A DNA stretch of 64,000 nt from Aspergillus flavus (GCF_009017415.1 NC_092410.1:3100001-3164000), one strand, 5' to 3'. Shown: positions 24,501-35,277, counted from the stretch's first letter. Program-made: numbers and translations. Notes: generated from the letters alone by a model not told the origin.

Positions 24501-25049
24501 GCTGTTATAAGGGTGCCCTACCATTTGAGACATAGTTGCTGCGCGATATCATGCATCTGTGGAAACATCTCACGGATTCGTAATGGACCAAACGCTGGCA
24601 CTAGCAGCCGATGGGCAAGCTCCCAGTTCTTTTCATGATCGTACGCAGTAAATAACCCATCATGTGTACCGGAGCGGAGTAGCTCGAGGCCAAAGGAGAC
24701 ATGCTTGTGGAATCGGGTTTCATCGCAGAGTTCAGAAAGCAGGGCCACGCTATTTATGACAATGGATGTCTCTCCCGCGAAGGTGAACTTAAAAATAGGG
24801 TCTTTGAACAGGGCCGAATGTTACCACTTCTGTGTTATGATCTACTTCTTGCACAGAGCACGCACAGTAGGTTTTCGCGATCTTCAGCGTGGACATGGTA
24901 CCATTGTCTAGATCGATGTCCAGGATATTCCCGAGGAATGGTAGACCTGGAACGCTCATTAGACTTTTCTCAATGAATGATAAGGATGCTCGCTAACCTT
25001 GAGGTCCTGGGATTGGACATATTTGCTTTTCGTTGTCATTCTGTCGCAT
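21522..25049 (-). CDS. Self-sufficient cytochrome P450-reductase fusion (CYP505, P450foxy/BM3 type)
   Basis: Seven exons (25049-24998, 24946-24866, 24801-24522, 24462-23604, 23538-23025, 22971-22406, 22346-21522) add up to 3177 nt, or 1058 residues, the usual CYP505 size. The P450 half begins with the proline-rich PIPGP hinge and LPFLGN. It has AGHETT in helix I, ETLR in helix K and the heme loop [10 protein letters not shown] with its Cys ligand. The reductase half has the FMN site [12 protein letters not shown], the GCGHHDW segment formed by splicing, RQYTISSSP for FAD, and [10 protein letters not shown] for NADPH. Relatives hydroxylate fatty acids near the omega end; others act in secondary metabolism. 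Three CCGTCGG elements lie 170-460 bp upstream. All introns are 51-65 nt and preserve frame. Confidence 0.9.
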
Positions 25050-26263
25050 CTTGAGAAGGCGGCGCATTTTAGTAACAGGATAGTTAGATCGCAGAACAGC
25101 GCCTGGACACAGGAGTCTTTCTCGAAGCTCACGCATCATTTAAGCAGTTCTTAAAGACATATGAAGCTCATCATGACATAGTGTGAGATCACGCGAATTG
25201 GACTTGACTTCGGAGCTCGCCGTCGGTCACTACTTTTGCTTTTCTATTTTATTTGAGGTAATGATCTGTAAACCTCCTTAGGTTCAAAGGAAGTGGCTAT
25301 GGAGGCCCTGGACAGGGGTTATGTGGAGCTTGACCCGGGCCAAGTGGAGAGCAGCGAGCGTCCATTAATCCCGTCAATAGTGGGGTTTAGAGTGGAGTCA
25401 AATGAAATAAAACTGCCGTCGGCCATTTTTCGATCAGAGATCGTCGTTTGGCGGAGCCAGCTGCAGTTGCCCCTAGCAAATTTAATATCCATTCCAAAAA
25501 AGCCGTCGGTGCTTCTTAAGTAAGCCTCGACTTCGTACCTCCCAACTAGCTCCTCCTGATCCTGTAGAGTGACCTAGAAGGGCCGATTCCGCCTTGTTTA
25601 AGCTGGGGTTCATGCATATACCGGAGTAAAGTTGGTGTAGATGAGAGGCATTCAATATGGACTTCATCTCCAGCTTCCCCAGACTTTGGTAACAAAGAAG
25701 GGGTTGATAAAGTCTTTACATATTCGATACTAGTTACTGACATTTGTTTCCTGAAAGATCCCTTGTCGGATCTCTCAGGAGTAAGAGAAACGCAGCAGTT
25801 TGGAATCCCACTCGAGCATTGAGTTATTAGTGAATCTTCAGGATGAAGCACAGAGGAATATAGACAATCGGCTAAAGTTCGGACATGAGATAGTATCAAA
25901 TGCGTCTATAACTGATATAGGCGGATGAACAGCAGCAAATACTTGGCTTGGGATGTGTTGTATCTAAAGTCCCCTGCAAGTAGGCCGTCATACAACAAAC
26001 CTCTTGAGACACATGAGATGAAAGCATACTCTTATGAGCCTATATCTATAAGTAATCTCTCGGAATCATCGACACATAGCTATCATATATGTGAGAACAT
26101 ACTCTTTTGAAGCAGACAGGGGAAGAGCTTCCACATATTGTGACAGTGCTGGTTTCTACTGGTAGTAAGGAAAATAGCAAATCTCATTCTAAAAAGCAGT
26201 TCATAGGGGTGATTTGCTCGAATACTTTGGATACTTTGAACTCGCTTCGAGGAAGTTCTCATA
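25050..26263. other. CYP505 promoter region, no gene seen
   Basis: 1.2 kb between the CYP505 start and the stop of the first FAD oxidase. It holds three CCGTCGG elements within 290 bp. Short frames on both strands (for example 25546-25899 minus) have no family features, and the part beyond 25900 is AT-rich. Confidence 0.55.
25220..25509 (+). promoter_or_regulatory. Three CCGTCGG elements upstream of CYP505
   Basis: Exact copies at 25220-25226, 25416-25422 and 25503-25509, all in the same orientation; two read GCCGTCGGT and one GCCGTCGGC. They lie 171-460 bp upstream of the CYP505 ATG. Clustering of three copies in 290 bp is the strongest local support for a functional operator. Confidence 0.5.
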
Positions 26264-27757
26264 CTACAAATCTCCCGAACCCAAATTTCTAGCAAAGGAC
26301 ATTGGAAACCACTCAGGCGGTGTCCACGATTTGGTTCCCTTCAGATAGCTCAGCATGGCATCAGTTGCCACCGTGGCACAGGCAAAGCACCTGCCCATGC
26401 CCTCGCCGTTGTGTCCTACCGACACGTATTCACCTGGGCTTCCTTTGGTCGGCCGCCCGACAATGCTAGCGCCATCTTTGGTAAATCCTTGGATTCCAGT
26501 CCAGTCATAGACAACGTCGCGCTTGAAATCAATATCCTCAAAGTGGTGCGGGAAAACCGTTTCAAGGAACTGAACCATCTCCCTTCTGTGCGGGGTATTC
26601 TCAGGGAGTGTAATATTGTCATTATAGTCACCGGTCACTTCGGCGGTGGCAAGACCGTATAGATAAGGTCCGTTATTTGGTCGTTGCAAGATCCAGTGCC
26701 AGAAATCCTGGTATCCGAATCCTCGCGATAGTTGGCAAGTATCTGGCGCGGTTATGTTTGGTTGGACGCCCAGCATGTGTGCTTTTCGGCCGTACACGCC
26801 GTCTTTACCACAAAGGGAAGGGACAAGATGGCTGGCGTAGCCATTTGTCGCATGGAATACGGCGCGAGCTTTGATCTCGCCGCGGTTTGTCGAGACAGTG
26901 TAGTGATACCTCTCTGCTGTAAAGTCGCTAACTACCGACGACGCCGGCGTATAGGCGTGGATAGTCAACGCAGGCATGCGCTTCAGAGCAGCCTTTAGCA
27001 GCACCCCGACAAGTTTTCGAGGATAAACAGTCCCAGATGCTTCGAGGTATGCTGCTCCATACTGGGCCTTGGATTCATTCATCGTGACTTTCTAGACTCG
27101 CACTGTGTCAGTGTCTATGGATATGGTAGCTGTAAAGGGAGGTGTTCTCACAGATAGAACGTCACTTGTCTCCTTTATCAAGTAACCCTCTGGCTCATGG
27201 CCGTGCTGTTTGGCCGATTCCAAATCAGCCACAAACTCTTCCTTTTCCTCGGCCGTCTCAAACACCACGATTGTCCCATTGAGCTGTAGGTCGACTTCAG
27301 CCACGGCTTCAAGTTCATTAATTGCTTCAACCATCATATTCCGGTTCTTCTGCCCAAACCTCTTGAGTTTCAAGGCTTCCTTGACGCCAACTTCCTCCGC
27401 TAGCTCCCGAAAATGATACACCTCCGGTCGTCCAATATGTCCTCCATTTCGCCCCGTAGCGCCCGTGCAGAGGCCCCGGGATTCAATCAAAGCCACACAG
27501 AGATCGGGTTGCGAGCGTGAGATTTGGTACGCCACCGTTGCACCGGTGATCCCAGATCCGATAATGACGACGTCGACTTCAGAAGGCAGCGATGTCCGCG
27601 CACATTCTTCTTCGAAGTCGAGGCGATGCTCACGAATCCAGTAACTCTTGGAGATAGCCGGGACCTCTGGGAACTCAGCTGGGTTGGGGGCGCGAGCATA
27701 GATTTGTTCGTTGTGTGTCTGGGGGGACCAGACACTGTCGGAGGGCCAGGTAGCCAT
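26264..27757 (-). CDS. PuuB-like FAD-dependent amine/amino-acid oxidase (DAO family), copy 1
   Basis: Two exons, 27757-27152 and 27091-26264 (60-nt intron), give 477 residues. After a leader of about 60 residues comes the ADP-binding strand VVIIGSGITGATVAY. The GATGRNGGH motif that follows is the mark of DadA/PuuB-type oxidases and their fungal relatives. The C-terminal part has DWTGIQGFTKDGAS and GHNGEGM, closing the FAD site. Expected reaction: oxidative deamination of an amine or amino acid to an aldehyde or keto acid, with hydrogen peroxide and ammonia or amine released. It is divergent from an aldehyde dehydrogenase across 567 bp holding two CCGTCGG elements, an arrangement that fits consecutive steps. 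A second copy lies at 39926-41488. Confidence 0.85.
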
Positions 27758-28324
27758 GGTAAAGTCAATGATAATTCAATCTTGATTTTCATCAACATCC
27801 TTGTCCTACGGTCTTCTTCTTAGGGAATTTAACGCAGCTTCAAACATTTCCCGATCGGTAGACTGGAGGCTGGCGTCCGCGGATTCCGGGGTGGAAGTTG
27901 TAATTTGTGGGGAAGATGGAGATTTGATACGGGATATGGAAATCACCGTCGGCTTCTTTTCAGCATCCCCCAGAAATAGACTACTAGTTGCTTCGAGCGG
28001 AGTATTACACCATCGTGGGATGAAACTTGGCTGAAGCAAGCCGAGGCTGTTACCTAAGGAAATCTATCTTCGAAAAGCATCTTCATCGTGCTCTCACTAT
28101 CATATCAATCTACCAAGCAGCACAAAATGAAGCCTTGTATACGTTTATCGTCTACGTAAATCGCCGTCGGTAGGTTCTTCCGCCTCTTAACTTGCCTCGG
28201 CTTCCAGATAGGTAGATGGATGTTTCCCATTCATTGTGCCTCAAGTCAATGATCAGCCCTTAAAGACATTGTGCTGGTAGCCTGTAGTTTGCTCCGGTCA
28301 TCAACCCTCATTGTAGCAACAACC
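27758..28324. other. Divergent promoter between FAD oxidase and aldehyde dehydrogenase
   Basis: 567 bp shared upstream region with CCGTCGG copies at 27946-27952 and 28164-28170. The small frames on both strands are not gene-like. Confidence 0.55.
27946..28170 (+). promoter_or_regulatory. Two CCGTCGG elements in a divergent promoter
   Basis: ACCGTCGGC (27945-27953) and GCCGTCGGT (28163-28171). The first is about 190 bp from the oxidase start, the second about 155 bp from the dehydrogenase start, so each gene has a copy at typical promoter distance. Confidence 0.5.
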
Positions 28325-29788
28325 ATGGCCAGTTTCATTACAGATGACGAGTTTCGCTCGCTTCACCAGAAGCTTCGCGCTGCCTTCACCGACAACCGAA
28401 CTCGAGACGTCCGATGGCGCAAGTGGCAGTTGAAACAGCTGTTTTGGCTACTTGACGAGAATGAAGACGCTCTTGTCAAAGCCATGGCGGACGACCTGCA
28501 CCGGCACGCCTTCGAGTCACTCTCCTACGACGTCAGCGATGTGAAGAATACCATCCTGACCATGCTCAAGAACGTGGATACCTGGTCTCAGGGCGCTCCG
28601 CCTCCCGAAGCAGGTCTCTTTTTCCGATATGTCGGCAAGGCCTGGATTCGAAAGGAGCCTAGGGGAGTTGTCCTCATCATCGGAGCTTGGAACTACCCTC
28701 TCTCAACACTACTCTCCGTGGCAGCCGCAGCCATTGCAGCAGGAAACAGCGTCATACTCAAACCGTCGGAAATCGCTAGACACACTGAGCTACTGCTGAG
28801 CGAATTAGTCCCGACGTACCTCGACTCATCGGCGATCGCACTCATCCGTGCGGATCCTGCGTCCATGGGCACCATTTTAGAGTACAAGTTCGATTTTATT
28901 TTCTATACCGGCAGCACGCGCGTCGGTCGCATCATCGCCGAAGCCGCTGCGAAGCACATCACCCCTACAGCTCTCGAGCTCGGCGGACAGGCTCCAGCAA
29001 TTGTCACCAAATCAGCAGATATCGAGGTTACCGCGAAGAGGCTGGTGGCTGCCAAACTGACGAATCTCGGCCAGATCTGTGTTTGTGTCAACCATGTCTA
29101 CGTGGATCCCGAAGTCCATGACTCGCTCGTCGCGCGTCTGATCTACTGGACCGAGCGGTTCTCCAAGGGTGACGGGTTGAATGGTCTTGCGCGGATGGTC
29201 GGTGAACGACAGTATGACCGACTCCATAATCTGCTCGAACACACCCAGGGCAAGAAGGTGTTTGAGGGGCCCCATTCCCGCAAGGAAAAACTCATCTTTC
29301 CAACAGTCGTCACAGACGTGAAGCTTGATGACTCGCTTCTTTCAGAAGAGCTATTTGGCCCCGTCTTGCCGGTCGTGAAAAAGACCGTCCCAGAAGTATT
29401 GGACATCCTGCGCGGCAGTCCATATCCACTGGGTCTGTATATTTTCTCGAATGATTCCACTGAGATTGACACCATCCTCAACTCCACCAACTCTGGCGGC
29501 GTAACTATCAACGACGTTGCTATCCATGCGGACGTCCCGTCTGCGCCTTTCGGTGGCGTCGGCGACTCCGGCTACGGCGCTTACCATGGAAAATGGGGAT
29601 TTGATACCTTTAGTCACAACCGCACTGTCGTCCGAGTGCCTGCCTGGATTGACCGCTTTGTACAGTGGCGATACCCGCCGTTCGATATTAAGAACCGGTC
29701 AGAGACTGATGCGCCTCGGCCTAGATTCAAGAAGGGGGAGACACTAGAGGATCAGGGGGGATCAGGGATGGGGTGCGTCGTGATGTAG
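28325..29788 (+). CDS. Aldehyde dehydrogenase, ALDH3 (fatty-aldehyde) type, with C-terminal CaaX box
   Basis: A single exon of 487 residues from the ATG at 28325 (ACCATGG context; the upstream ATG at 28271 is less likely). The cofactor part has IIGAWNYP and KPSE, then the FYTGSTRVGR turn, the catalytic Glu in ELGG, and the catalytic Cys in NLGQIC. The size and motif spacing match ALDH3/Hfd1-type enzymes, which oxidise medium and long aliphatic aldehydes. The last four residues are CVVM, a classical CaaX prenylation signal ending in Met (farnesyl type), preceded by a Gly/Ser linker, so membrane anchoring is likely. It probably oxidises the aldehyde made by the divergent FAD oxidase. Confidence 0.9.
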   Translation: MASFITDDEFRSLHQKLRAAFTDNRTRDVRWRKWQLKQLFWLLDENEDALVKAMADDLHRHAFESLSYDVSDVKNTILTMLKNVDTWSQGAPPPEAGLFFRYVGKAWIRKEPRGVVLIIGAWNYPLSTLLSVAAAAIAAGNSVILKPSEIARHTELLLSELVPTYLDSSAIALIRADPASMGTILEYKFDFIFYTGSTRVGRIIAEAAAKHITPTALELGGQAPAIVTKSADIEVTAKRLVAAKLTNLGQICVCVNHVYVDPEVHDSLVARLIYWTERFSKGDGLNGLARMVGERQYDRLHNLLEHTQGKKVFEGPHSRKEKLIFPTVVTDVKLDDSLLSEELFGPVLPVVKKTVPEVLDILRGSPYPLGLYIFSNDSTEIDTILNSTNSGGVTINDVAIHADVPSAPFGGVGDSGYGAYHGKWGFDTFSHNRTVVRVPAWIDRFVQWRYPPFDIKNRSETDAPRPRFKKGETLEDQGGSGMGCVVM

Positions 29789-29835
29789 TTCATAGTTCTT
29801 CAAGCATACGTTCTGCAATTTGATGTAAACTAAGG

Positions 29836-31567
29836 TCATGACATGTAAAACTCATCTCTTCCTAAGGCCTTGTCAATCGTGCGTAGTAGTCCCAGCACTT
29901 TCTCCTCCTCGAACCTCCTGCCCATAACCTGCAAGCACACCGGTCCATCTTTGTACGTCTCTGGAGCGTCTATGGAGCGGTTAGCATCGTATCAGAATAT
30001 GGTGGCAACCCGCTTGTTTGTAGGGTGACTCACATGTATCCCAATTCCGTTGGTCATAGTCTGACATGGGCTCGAAAGGGCTCTGTGGTTTGGCATCCAA
30101 GACAGAGTCTACTTGGGTAACGGGCACAGTGGCACAGGTCCATTCAAGTACATTAGAGATGGCCTCGTAGGTGAAATACTCCATCTTTCCATGAGGAGGA
30201 GCCACTGTACCGCCGGAGGGAAGAATGATGGCATCGACCGGCAGGCCCGTGGCGGTCTTCGATGCAGTGGCCTGCCAAATATCTATATACTTCTGACGAA
30301 GCAACTTTATCTTGACTGCGGCAGATTTATATTGTGCTACAGACAGGGTGGTCATTGCTTCGAGAGGAGTAATCTCTGCAATGAGAGGCTCATCCAACAC
30401 GCTGAGTATCTTCCGGACTTCCTCGCCGCCGGTTGCAAAGAAAATGGGAAATGCAGCTTTCATAAGCTCCCGCCCATCCCAGGGGTCGATATCAATGACT
30501 TGATGGCCCGCGCGTATAAGAGCCTCCTTCATCTCTCTCATGCCCCGTAGAATGGGAGGGTTAGGAAGCACGACTGAATCGTGCGGCATAAATGCATAGC
30601 AAAGTGGGTGCGTCTTTCCCAGTCCCTCCTGGTATTCAGCCTCCCTCCATGGAATGCGAGCGCTGCTGAAGTCCCACTCCCACGGGCGCAGACCTAACAG
30701 CGTTCGCGTGTAAACTTCCAATCCGTCGACGCTGCGAGACATGGGGCCTGCTACACCTTGGATTATCATATTGCCATCTGAGTTCTCGGCCGAATGTTCG
30801 GGAAAGCGATTTGGAGAAGGGCAAAGCCCGTAAATCCCATTGAAGTTGGCCGGAGTGCGTATTGATCCTGCAATGTCGCTACCGATGCCTAGGGGACTGC
30901 CCCCTAGAGCGATCAGCGATCCTTCACCACCACTTGAACCACCAGCGGTTAGTCCTGTGTTGTAAGGGGTCGATGTGCGACCAAACACGAAGTTCACACA
31001 CTCGCCTGACATCAATGTCTGGGGGACATTGGTTTTGCAATAAAACACGGCGCCAGCCTCGTGAAGCTTTGTGACTAGTCGGTCTTCGTAGTCAGGGATC
31101 TGACCAACTGTGGCTACAAACCCCAGTGTTGTTTCTTGTCCTGCGACGTTCATCACATCTTTCAAACTGATTGGGAGGCCGTGGAGAGGGCCGACGGTCC
31201 TTCCAGTAGTCTTCAAGAACTCATCCAGATTCCGAGCCCGGGCCACCGCGCGTTCGAAAAAGATCTCACTCAGGGGGTTGGTGAGGTAGTGGGCAATTGT
31301 TACTCGGGCGATGAAGGCTCGAAGGACAGCTTCGGCGGACCAGTGGCTACTCGAGAGGTTGGACAGCAGTTGACTGGGAGTTGACTCTGTGATCCGCAGT
31401 TGCTCCTCGGTCAGGAGACCGCAGCGAAGAGGAACATCTTTCACGTATGTGTCATCGGGCTTCAGATCAGGGACTGGCCCGGGCTGCCATTTGCGAATTT
31501 CAGCGTCTCGGGAAGCCCGCTTCTGGGCAGCGCGTTGTTCCCAGAGGGGTGGTTCGACCGACGACAT
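29836..31567 (-). CDS. Amidase (acetamidase/AmdS type)
   Basis: Two exons, 31567-30034 and 29969-29836 (64-nt intron), give 555 residues, close to fungal acetamidases. The amidase-signature catalytic triad is visible: Lys in PISLKDVM, Ser in GGSSGGEG, and Ser in GIGSDIAGSIR. It hydrolyses carboxamides to acid and ammonia in the cytosol; the fungal group accepts small aliphatic or aromatic amides. The stop is 47 bp from that of the convergent aldehyde dehydrogenase. Its start is 277 bp from that of a divergent Zn2Cys6 regulator, whose shared promoter holds a CCGCCGG variant of the recurring element. In a catabolic cluster it would release an amine or ammonia from an N-acyl intermediate. Confidence 0.9.
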
Positions 31568-31711
31568 GTTGTAAATCGATACGAGGTGACGGGTAAAGAG
31601 GTGGTGAGAAGTAGATACTTAAAGGCCAACTTTTCTTCTCATTTTTAGCAGAAGGGGCTGCTACATGGTGGACGTAGCTCTGCTGCTATGTGCCGGTATG
31701 GTGGGAATATG

Positions 31712-31718
31712 CCGCCGG
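31712..31718 (+). promoter_or_regulatory. CCGCCGG variant in amidase/regulator divergent promoter
   Basis: CCG-C-CGG keeps the one-base spacing of the CCGTCGG element but with another centre base. It lies in the 277-bp divergent promoter, 127 bp from the regulator start. A single variant copy is weak evidence on its own. Confidence 0.25.
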
Positions 31719-31844
31719 CGACTTTTGATACTTTTAGGGTACAAGTGGGGCACCCTTGGAACTACTTCGGTTCTCCGATACGTGGCAGACATTCCTTTCT
31801 CCTACATTTTTCACCTTCCTGCCCAGCGCGACCACCTCATCACG

Positions 31845-33919
31845 ATGTCGTCTAGGGCTTGCGATCGCTGCTGGGCCTTGGTAGTCCACTCCACTCCCTC
31901 TTTCGGGGAGGACTTGGTGCTAATGCGATACACGTGTAGAAGACGCAATGCGATTCCCAGAGCCCATGCGCCCGTTGTCGCCGCTTGGGGCTCCCCTGCC
32001 TCACTGAGCGTCCTGTGCGGGCAAAGGGACGCCCGAGGAAATCAGTATCCTCCCGGCAGGATAGGGCTGTCCGCGAGCCGTCCGTAGAGCCTGAATCTCA
32101 ATCTAGTGGCCAGGAGATTAGATCGTCTGTGTCCACTGCGGATGTCTCTAGCATCCCACTAGATCCAAGTCTCATTGACAGCCTTCTTCAGCGGCTCCTA
32201 TCATCTTCAAGGAAACTGGGCATTTTCGGGCTGCTGCCAGATAGTCTGCATGCCGACACCGAGGCCCGCGCCAACTTCTCTGTGCGCCAGATTTTGAACG
32301 CAGAATTACAAAACGCACTACTGGCAATAGCTCTCGATCTATATTGCTATCGACTTCCGGAGACTGTCGCAGGTTCTCTTGCTGTGAGCCGAGACCACCT
32401 CCAGATGAGGGCACTCGCCGACACCCCATGTCTGACATGGAAAAGCCATGAGTTGCAACTAGGGAACGCTCTTCTCTTGCTTCTCTTCAGCTACACGTGG
32501 TGCTTGAACTCGGAGTTTGCTGATATTGCCGTCCGCTGGCTTTCGCTCTCTCGCATCATACACGAAGACATCTCGAAATCGTCCATCCAAGATGACGACT
32601 GGAACGAATTGACTCGACGGTGAGTTCCGCCCAGAAACAGACCTCGAAACCAATAGGCTCATTGGCGACAGCACTGAGATGTCTCTATATATCCAAGACG
32701 CGTACGTTAGGGACCATCTTTTCTTCCTCGGACTATCGCTGATAAATAAGGGATCACCAGCATATTGGCGTTGCTGCACAATCAGAGGAAACCGAGCTGC
32801 CCATTCCAAGTCTGCACCAAATCACAGGTTGCTGACAATATATGGCATGCTTCCTCGCCCTTGAATTCAGTCCCAACAGAGCTGTGGACACTCGAAGCGA
32901 GTAGTTATTTTGTCATGATGCATCCCCTAGTGAAGTAGCTAGCTATAGCCCCCTCATCCTTTGCACATTTGGATTCTGGTCATTAATGGTTCCTTAGCTG
33001 CATGCGAGCGGTTATTGAAGCACCCTCATTTGGTAGTCGAGCGTGGACTACTATCAGAAACGACCTATGCAATTATTTTTTTCGATTCCCCCCAGCACTG
33101 CTGCGGTTCGAGGACTTGACGTACGCCTATGAAGCAGAGGCGATGATCTGGATGCACGGGCTGTTTATTATCTTATGTACGAATCCACGTTCAACCCATC
33201 CGGTGGAAGACTAATACATGGTCTAGATGGGACTCGAGACTTGGTTGATCTGATTATGAACCCTGTTTATCATGAGGCCGACCGTTTCAGCTACCTCCTT
33301 GAACACTCCCTCCTCCTCGGAGATGTATGTCCTATTGTGCTGGAGTCTAATCTACAAGCTAACTCCTCAGGTTCTGCCTACCGTTCTCTCTCTCGATCCA
33401 TACTTGGAAAGCCTCTCGCCTGCTACTATAATCTTCCTCCTCCAGTCCACCACCATCCATGCAATAGCTCTTCGTCAATTCTTCTCCGACAACAGCAACC
33501 ATGCCCTCCTCGAGAATGGTGTTCCTGCGAAGCTCGTCCGATCAAGCGACCACCATCACAGTCTGTTATCCGCCATCGAACTCCATTGCAAGCGGTATGA
33601 TATACCAATCATCGGGGAGATTCGCACACTGCTCTCGACTTGTCTGTCACGCGCTGCATTCCGCAACACGGATGCAAGAATCATATCCACGCAGCAGCTG
33701 ATGCACTACCGGTGGTGCAGCACGGGGACTGGAATTATTCACCTGCAAAGAGATGAGGCTGTTGCGGCATGGCAGTACCCGGTCAGTCCGGGAGAGGAGC
33801 TCTGGCAGCAGCCATCAGACAATAGGGACGAGCTTCAGCCCCTGATTGTGGACTTGTGTGCGCCGAACACGCGGCTCTGCCGCAATGGGTACTTCGACTT
33901 GAGTATCCTGATCCGGTGA
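31845..33919 (+). CDS. Zn2Cys6 transcription factor
   Basis: Eight exons fit one frame: 31845-31880, 31940-32619, 32672-32701, 32751-32827, 32880-32934, 32998-33176, 33227-33324 and 33371-33919 (1704 nt, 567 residues). The zinc cluster is split by intron 1 and is complete only after splicing: CDRC from exon 1, then CX6CX2CX6C from exon 2 (CX2CX6CX6CX2CX6C overall), followed by an AT-hook-like KGRPRKS. The C-terminal two-thirds resembles the fungal-specific factor domain of the XlnR/AraR type (YGTRDLVDLIM, then the helix-rich end). The middle exons, including a 30-nt one, are the least certain; an acceptor at 32656 is an alternative. Divergent from the amidase, it is a good candidate for the local regulator. 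Confidence 0.75.
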
Positions 33920-33939
33920 CTAAACATCTCCCGTCCAGA

Positions 33940-35277
33940 TCAGAACAGCGGAACAGAAAGGTTCTTCTCAGCAGCCAGAATTTGCAGGCTGAGCTCCCTC
34001 GAAGGCTGGGGAGACGCTAACATGGCATCGGACATGGAAAACCGCTGCCACAGCTCTTTGAGTAGGTCGAGGACCTGGGTGAGGTGCGCGATGCGGAAGT
34101 AACGGTGCAAGCGCTCAAACATACTCACAAGCTCCGCTTGCAGCGCATAGTCATTGAAGATCTCATTCCCGATCACGGTCATCGGCCAAATCATGGCGTT
34201 CGCGATCGTAATTCCCTTTTTTTCGGCCAGTGTGATCAGTGACTGAAGTCCGACAATCATCTCGCGAACATATCTTTGATTAACTCGCTGTCGACGAGGA
34301 GCTACAGGGATGTAAATGCTGGTTGTAAACCCGCCTCGAGTGAGGTAAATATGTGCTGCCTTTCGAATAGTTTCCCAGGCAGTTGTCAATGCCAGAGACA
34401 GTGTGCTCGATATGTGGGGTGGCACCATTGGAGGCTCCCATCCGGCAATGATCGCATGCATTCGCGATGTCCAGTAGGATTCCGTCTGCTGTGGGGAGCC
34501 ATACTCAGCTAGCCGTTGTTCTTGAACTGGATGTATTCCTTGATAGATATCATTTATATATGCCGCGACAGAATCGTCGATCTGGCCTTCAATTACAGCA
34601 GAAATAAGAGCGACCACGGTCACCAATGTCTCCGGGTAACCGGATGAAATTTCAAACGTTGTAAACTCCGTAGGCTCGTCTATCGTTGAGGTGCTTCTTC
34701 TCCAAGGACAGATTCCCCAAGCCAGCCATTTGTGTTGACTAGCCTCGGACCTGTTCAGAGCAAAGGCCGAGATGTCAAGATGCGCCGCGACTGTCTGGAG
34801 ATATCGCACCAACGGCACAGATCGAAAACCCTCAATGTCCAGTGATTCCACGAGGGCAATCATTCCAGTCACATGCACCGACCAGTTGTGGACTTGCTCG
34901 GGCAATCCAAACAGCGTCAGCAGGAGACATGAAGCTAACACCTCCATGACATCACCGTCGTTGACTGGATTTTCCGACTGGAGCCGAGACAAAATTGATT
35001 GCACCTTGGTGATTGTCTCCTGGTAGCGGTCGAGCGCATTCCTCTTGGAGCCTTCTGTGCGTGCTGCGCTACCATCTCCAGATGAAACGCGAAGGCGAGC
35101 GGAATACGCAAGTAACGCAGAGAGGATGGACGGATGCTCGGAGGCGAGGGGGAGTATCTCATCCAACAGCGGTCGCGAGCATTCTCCAATGGCGACAATC
35201 GACCGCTGGCAGCTGTGGATCAAGAACCGGATATCCTGGTTCTCGCGCCCGTTAAGCTTCAGACGCCAGTTTGGCAT
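33940..35277 (-). CDS. Fungal transcription-factor-domain protein lacking a zinc cluster
   Basis: A single exon of 445 residues from the ATG at 35277 (an upstream ATG at 35364 would give 474). The helical pattern (HPSILSALLAYSARLR, QSENPVNDGDVMEVLASCLLLT, WSVHVTGM) is typical of the Fungal_trans_2 group usually fused to a Zn2Cys6 domain. No cysteine cluster is present, and I see none in the 300 bp upstream in any frame. I prefer 35277 because a CCGTCGG element at 35341 would then be promoter rather than coding. It converges on the other regulator, with only 20 bp between stops, and is divergent from the cupin gene. It could be a co-regulator, an inhibitor or a truncated factor. Confidence 0.65.
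   Translation of the reverse strand: MPNWRLKLNGRENQDIRFLIHSCQRSIVAIGECSRPLLDEILPLASEHPSILSALLAYSARLRVSSGDGSAARTEGSKRNALDRYQETITKVQSILSRLQSENPVNDGDVMEVLASCLLLTLFGLPEQVHNWSVHVTGMIALVESLDIEGFRSVPLVRYLQTVAAHLDISAFALNRSEASQHKWLAWGICPWRRSTSTIDEPTEFTTFEISSGYPETLVTVVALISAVIEGQIDDSVAAYINDIYQGIHPVQEQRLAEYGSPQQTESYWTSRMHAIIAGWEPPMVPPHISSTLSLALTTAWETIRKAAHIYLTRGGFTTSIYIPVAPRRQRVNQRYVREMIVGLQSLITLAEKKGITIANAMIWPMTVIGNEIFNDYALQAELVSMFERLHRYFRIAHLTQVLDLLKELWQRFSMSDAMLASPQPSRELSLQILAAEKNLSVPLF

Noticed and set aside
26083..26295. Several short open frames on both strands between CYP505 and the first FAD oxidase
   Set aside because: They are short and AT-rich and have no recognisable protein features, and the region holds promoter-like elements instead.
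32702..32827. Apparent frameshift in the middle of the Zn2Cys6 factor at 31.8-33.9 kb
   Set aside because: A 49-nt intron with a GTACGT donor and a CTGAT-like branch site links the two frames exactly, and the complete eight-exon model is a whole number of codons.
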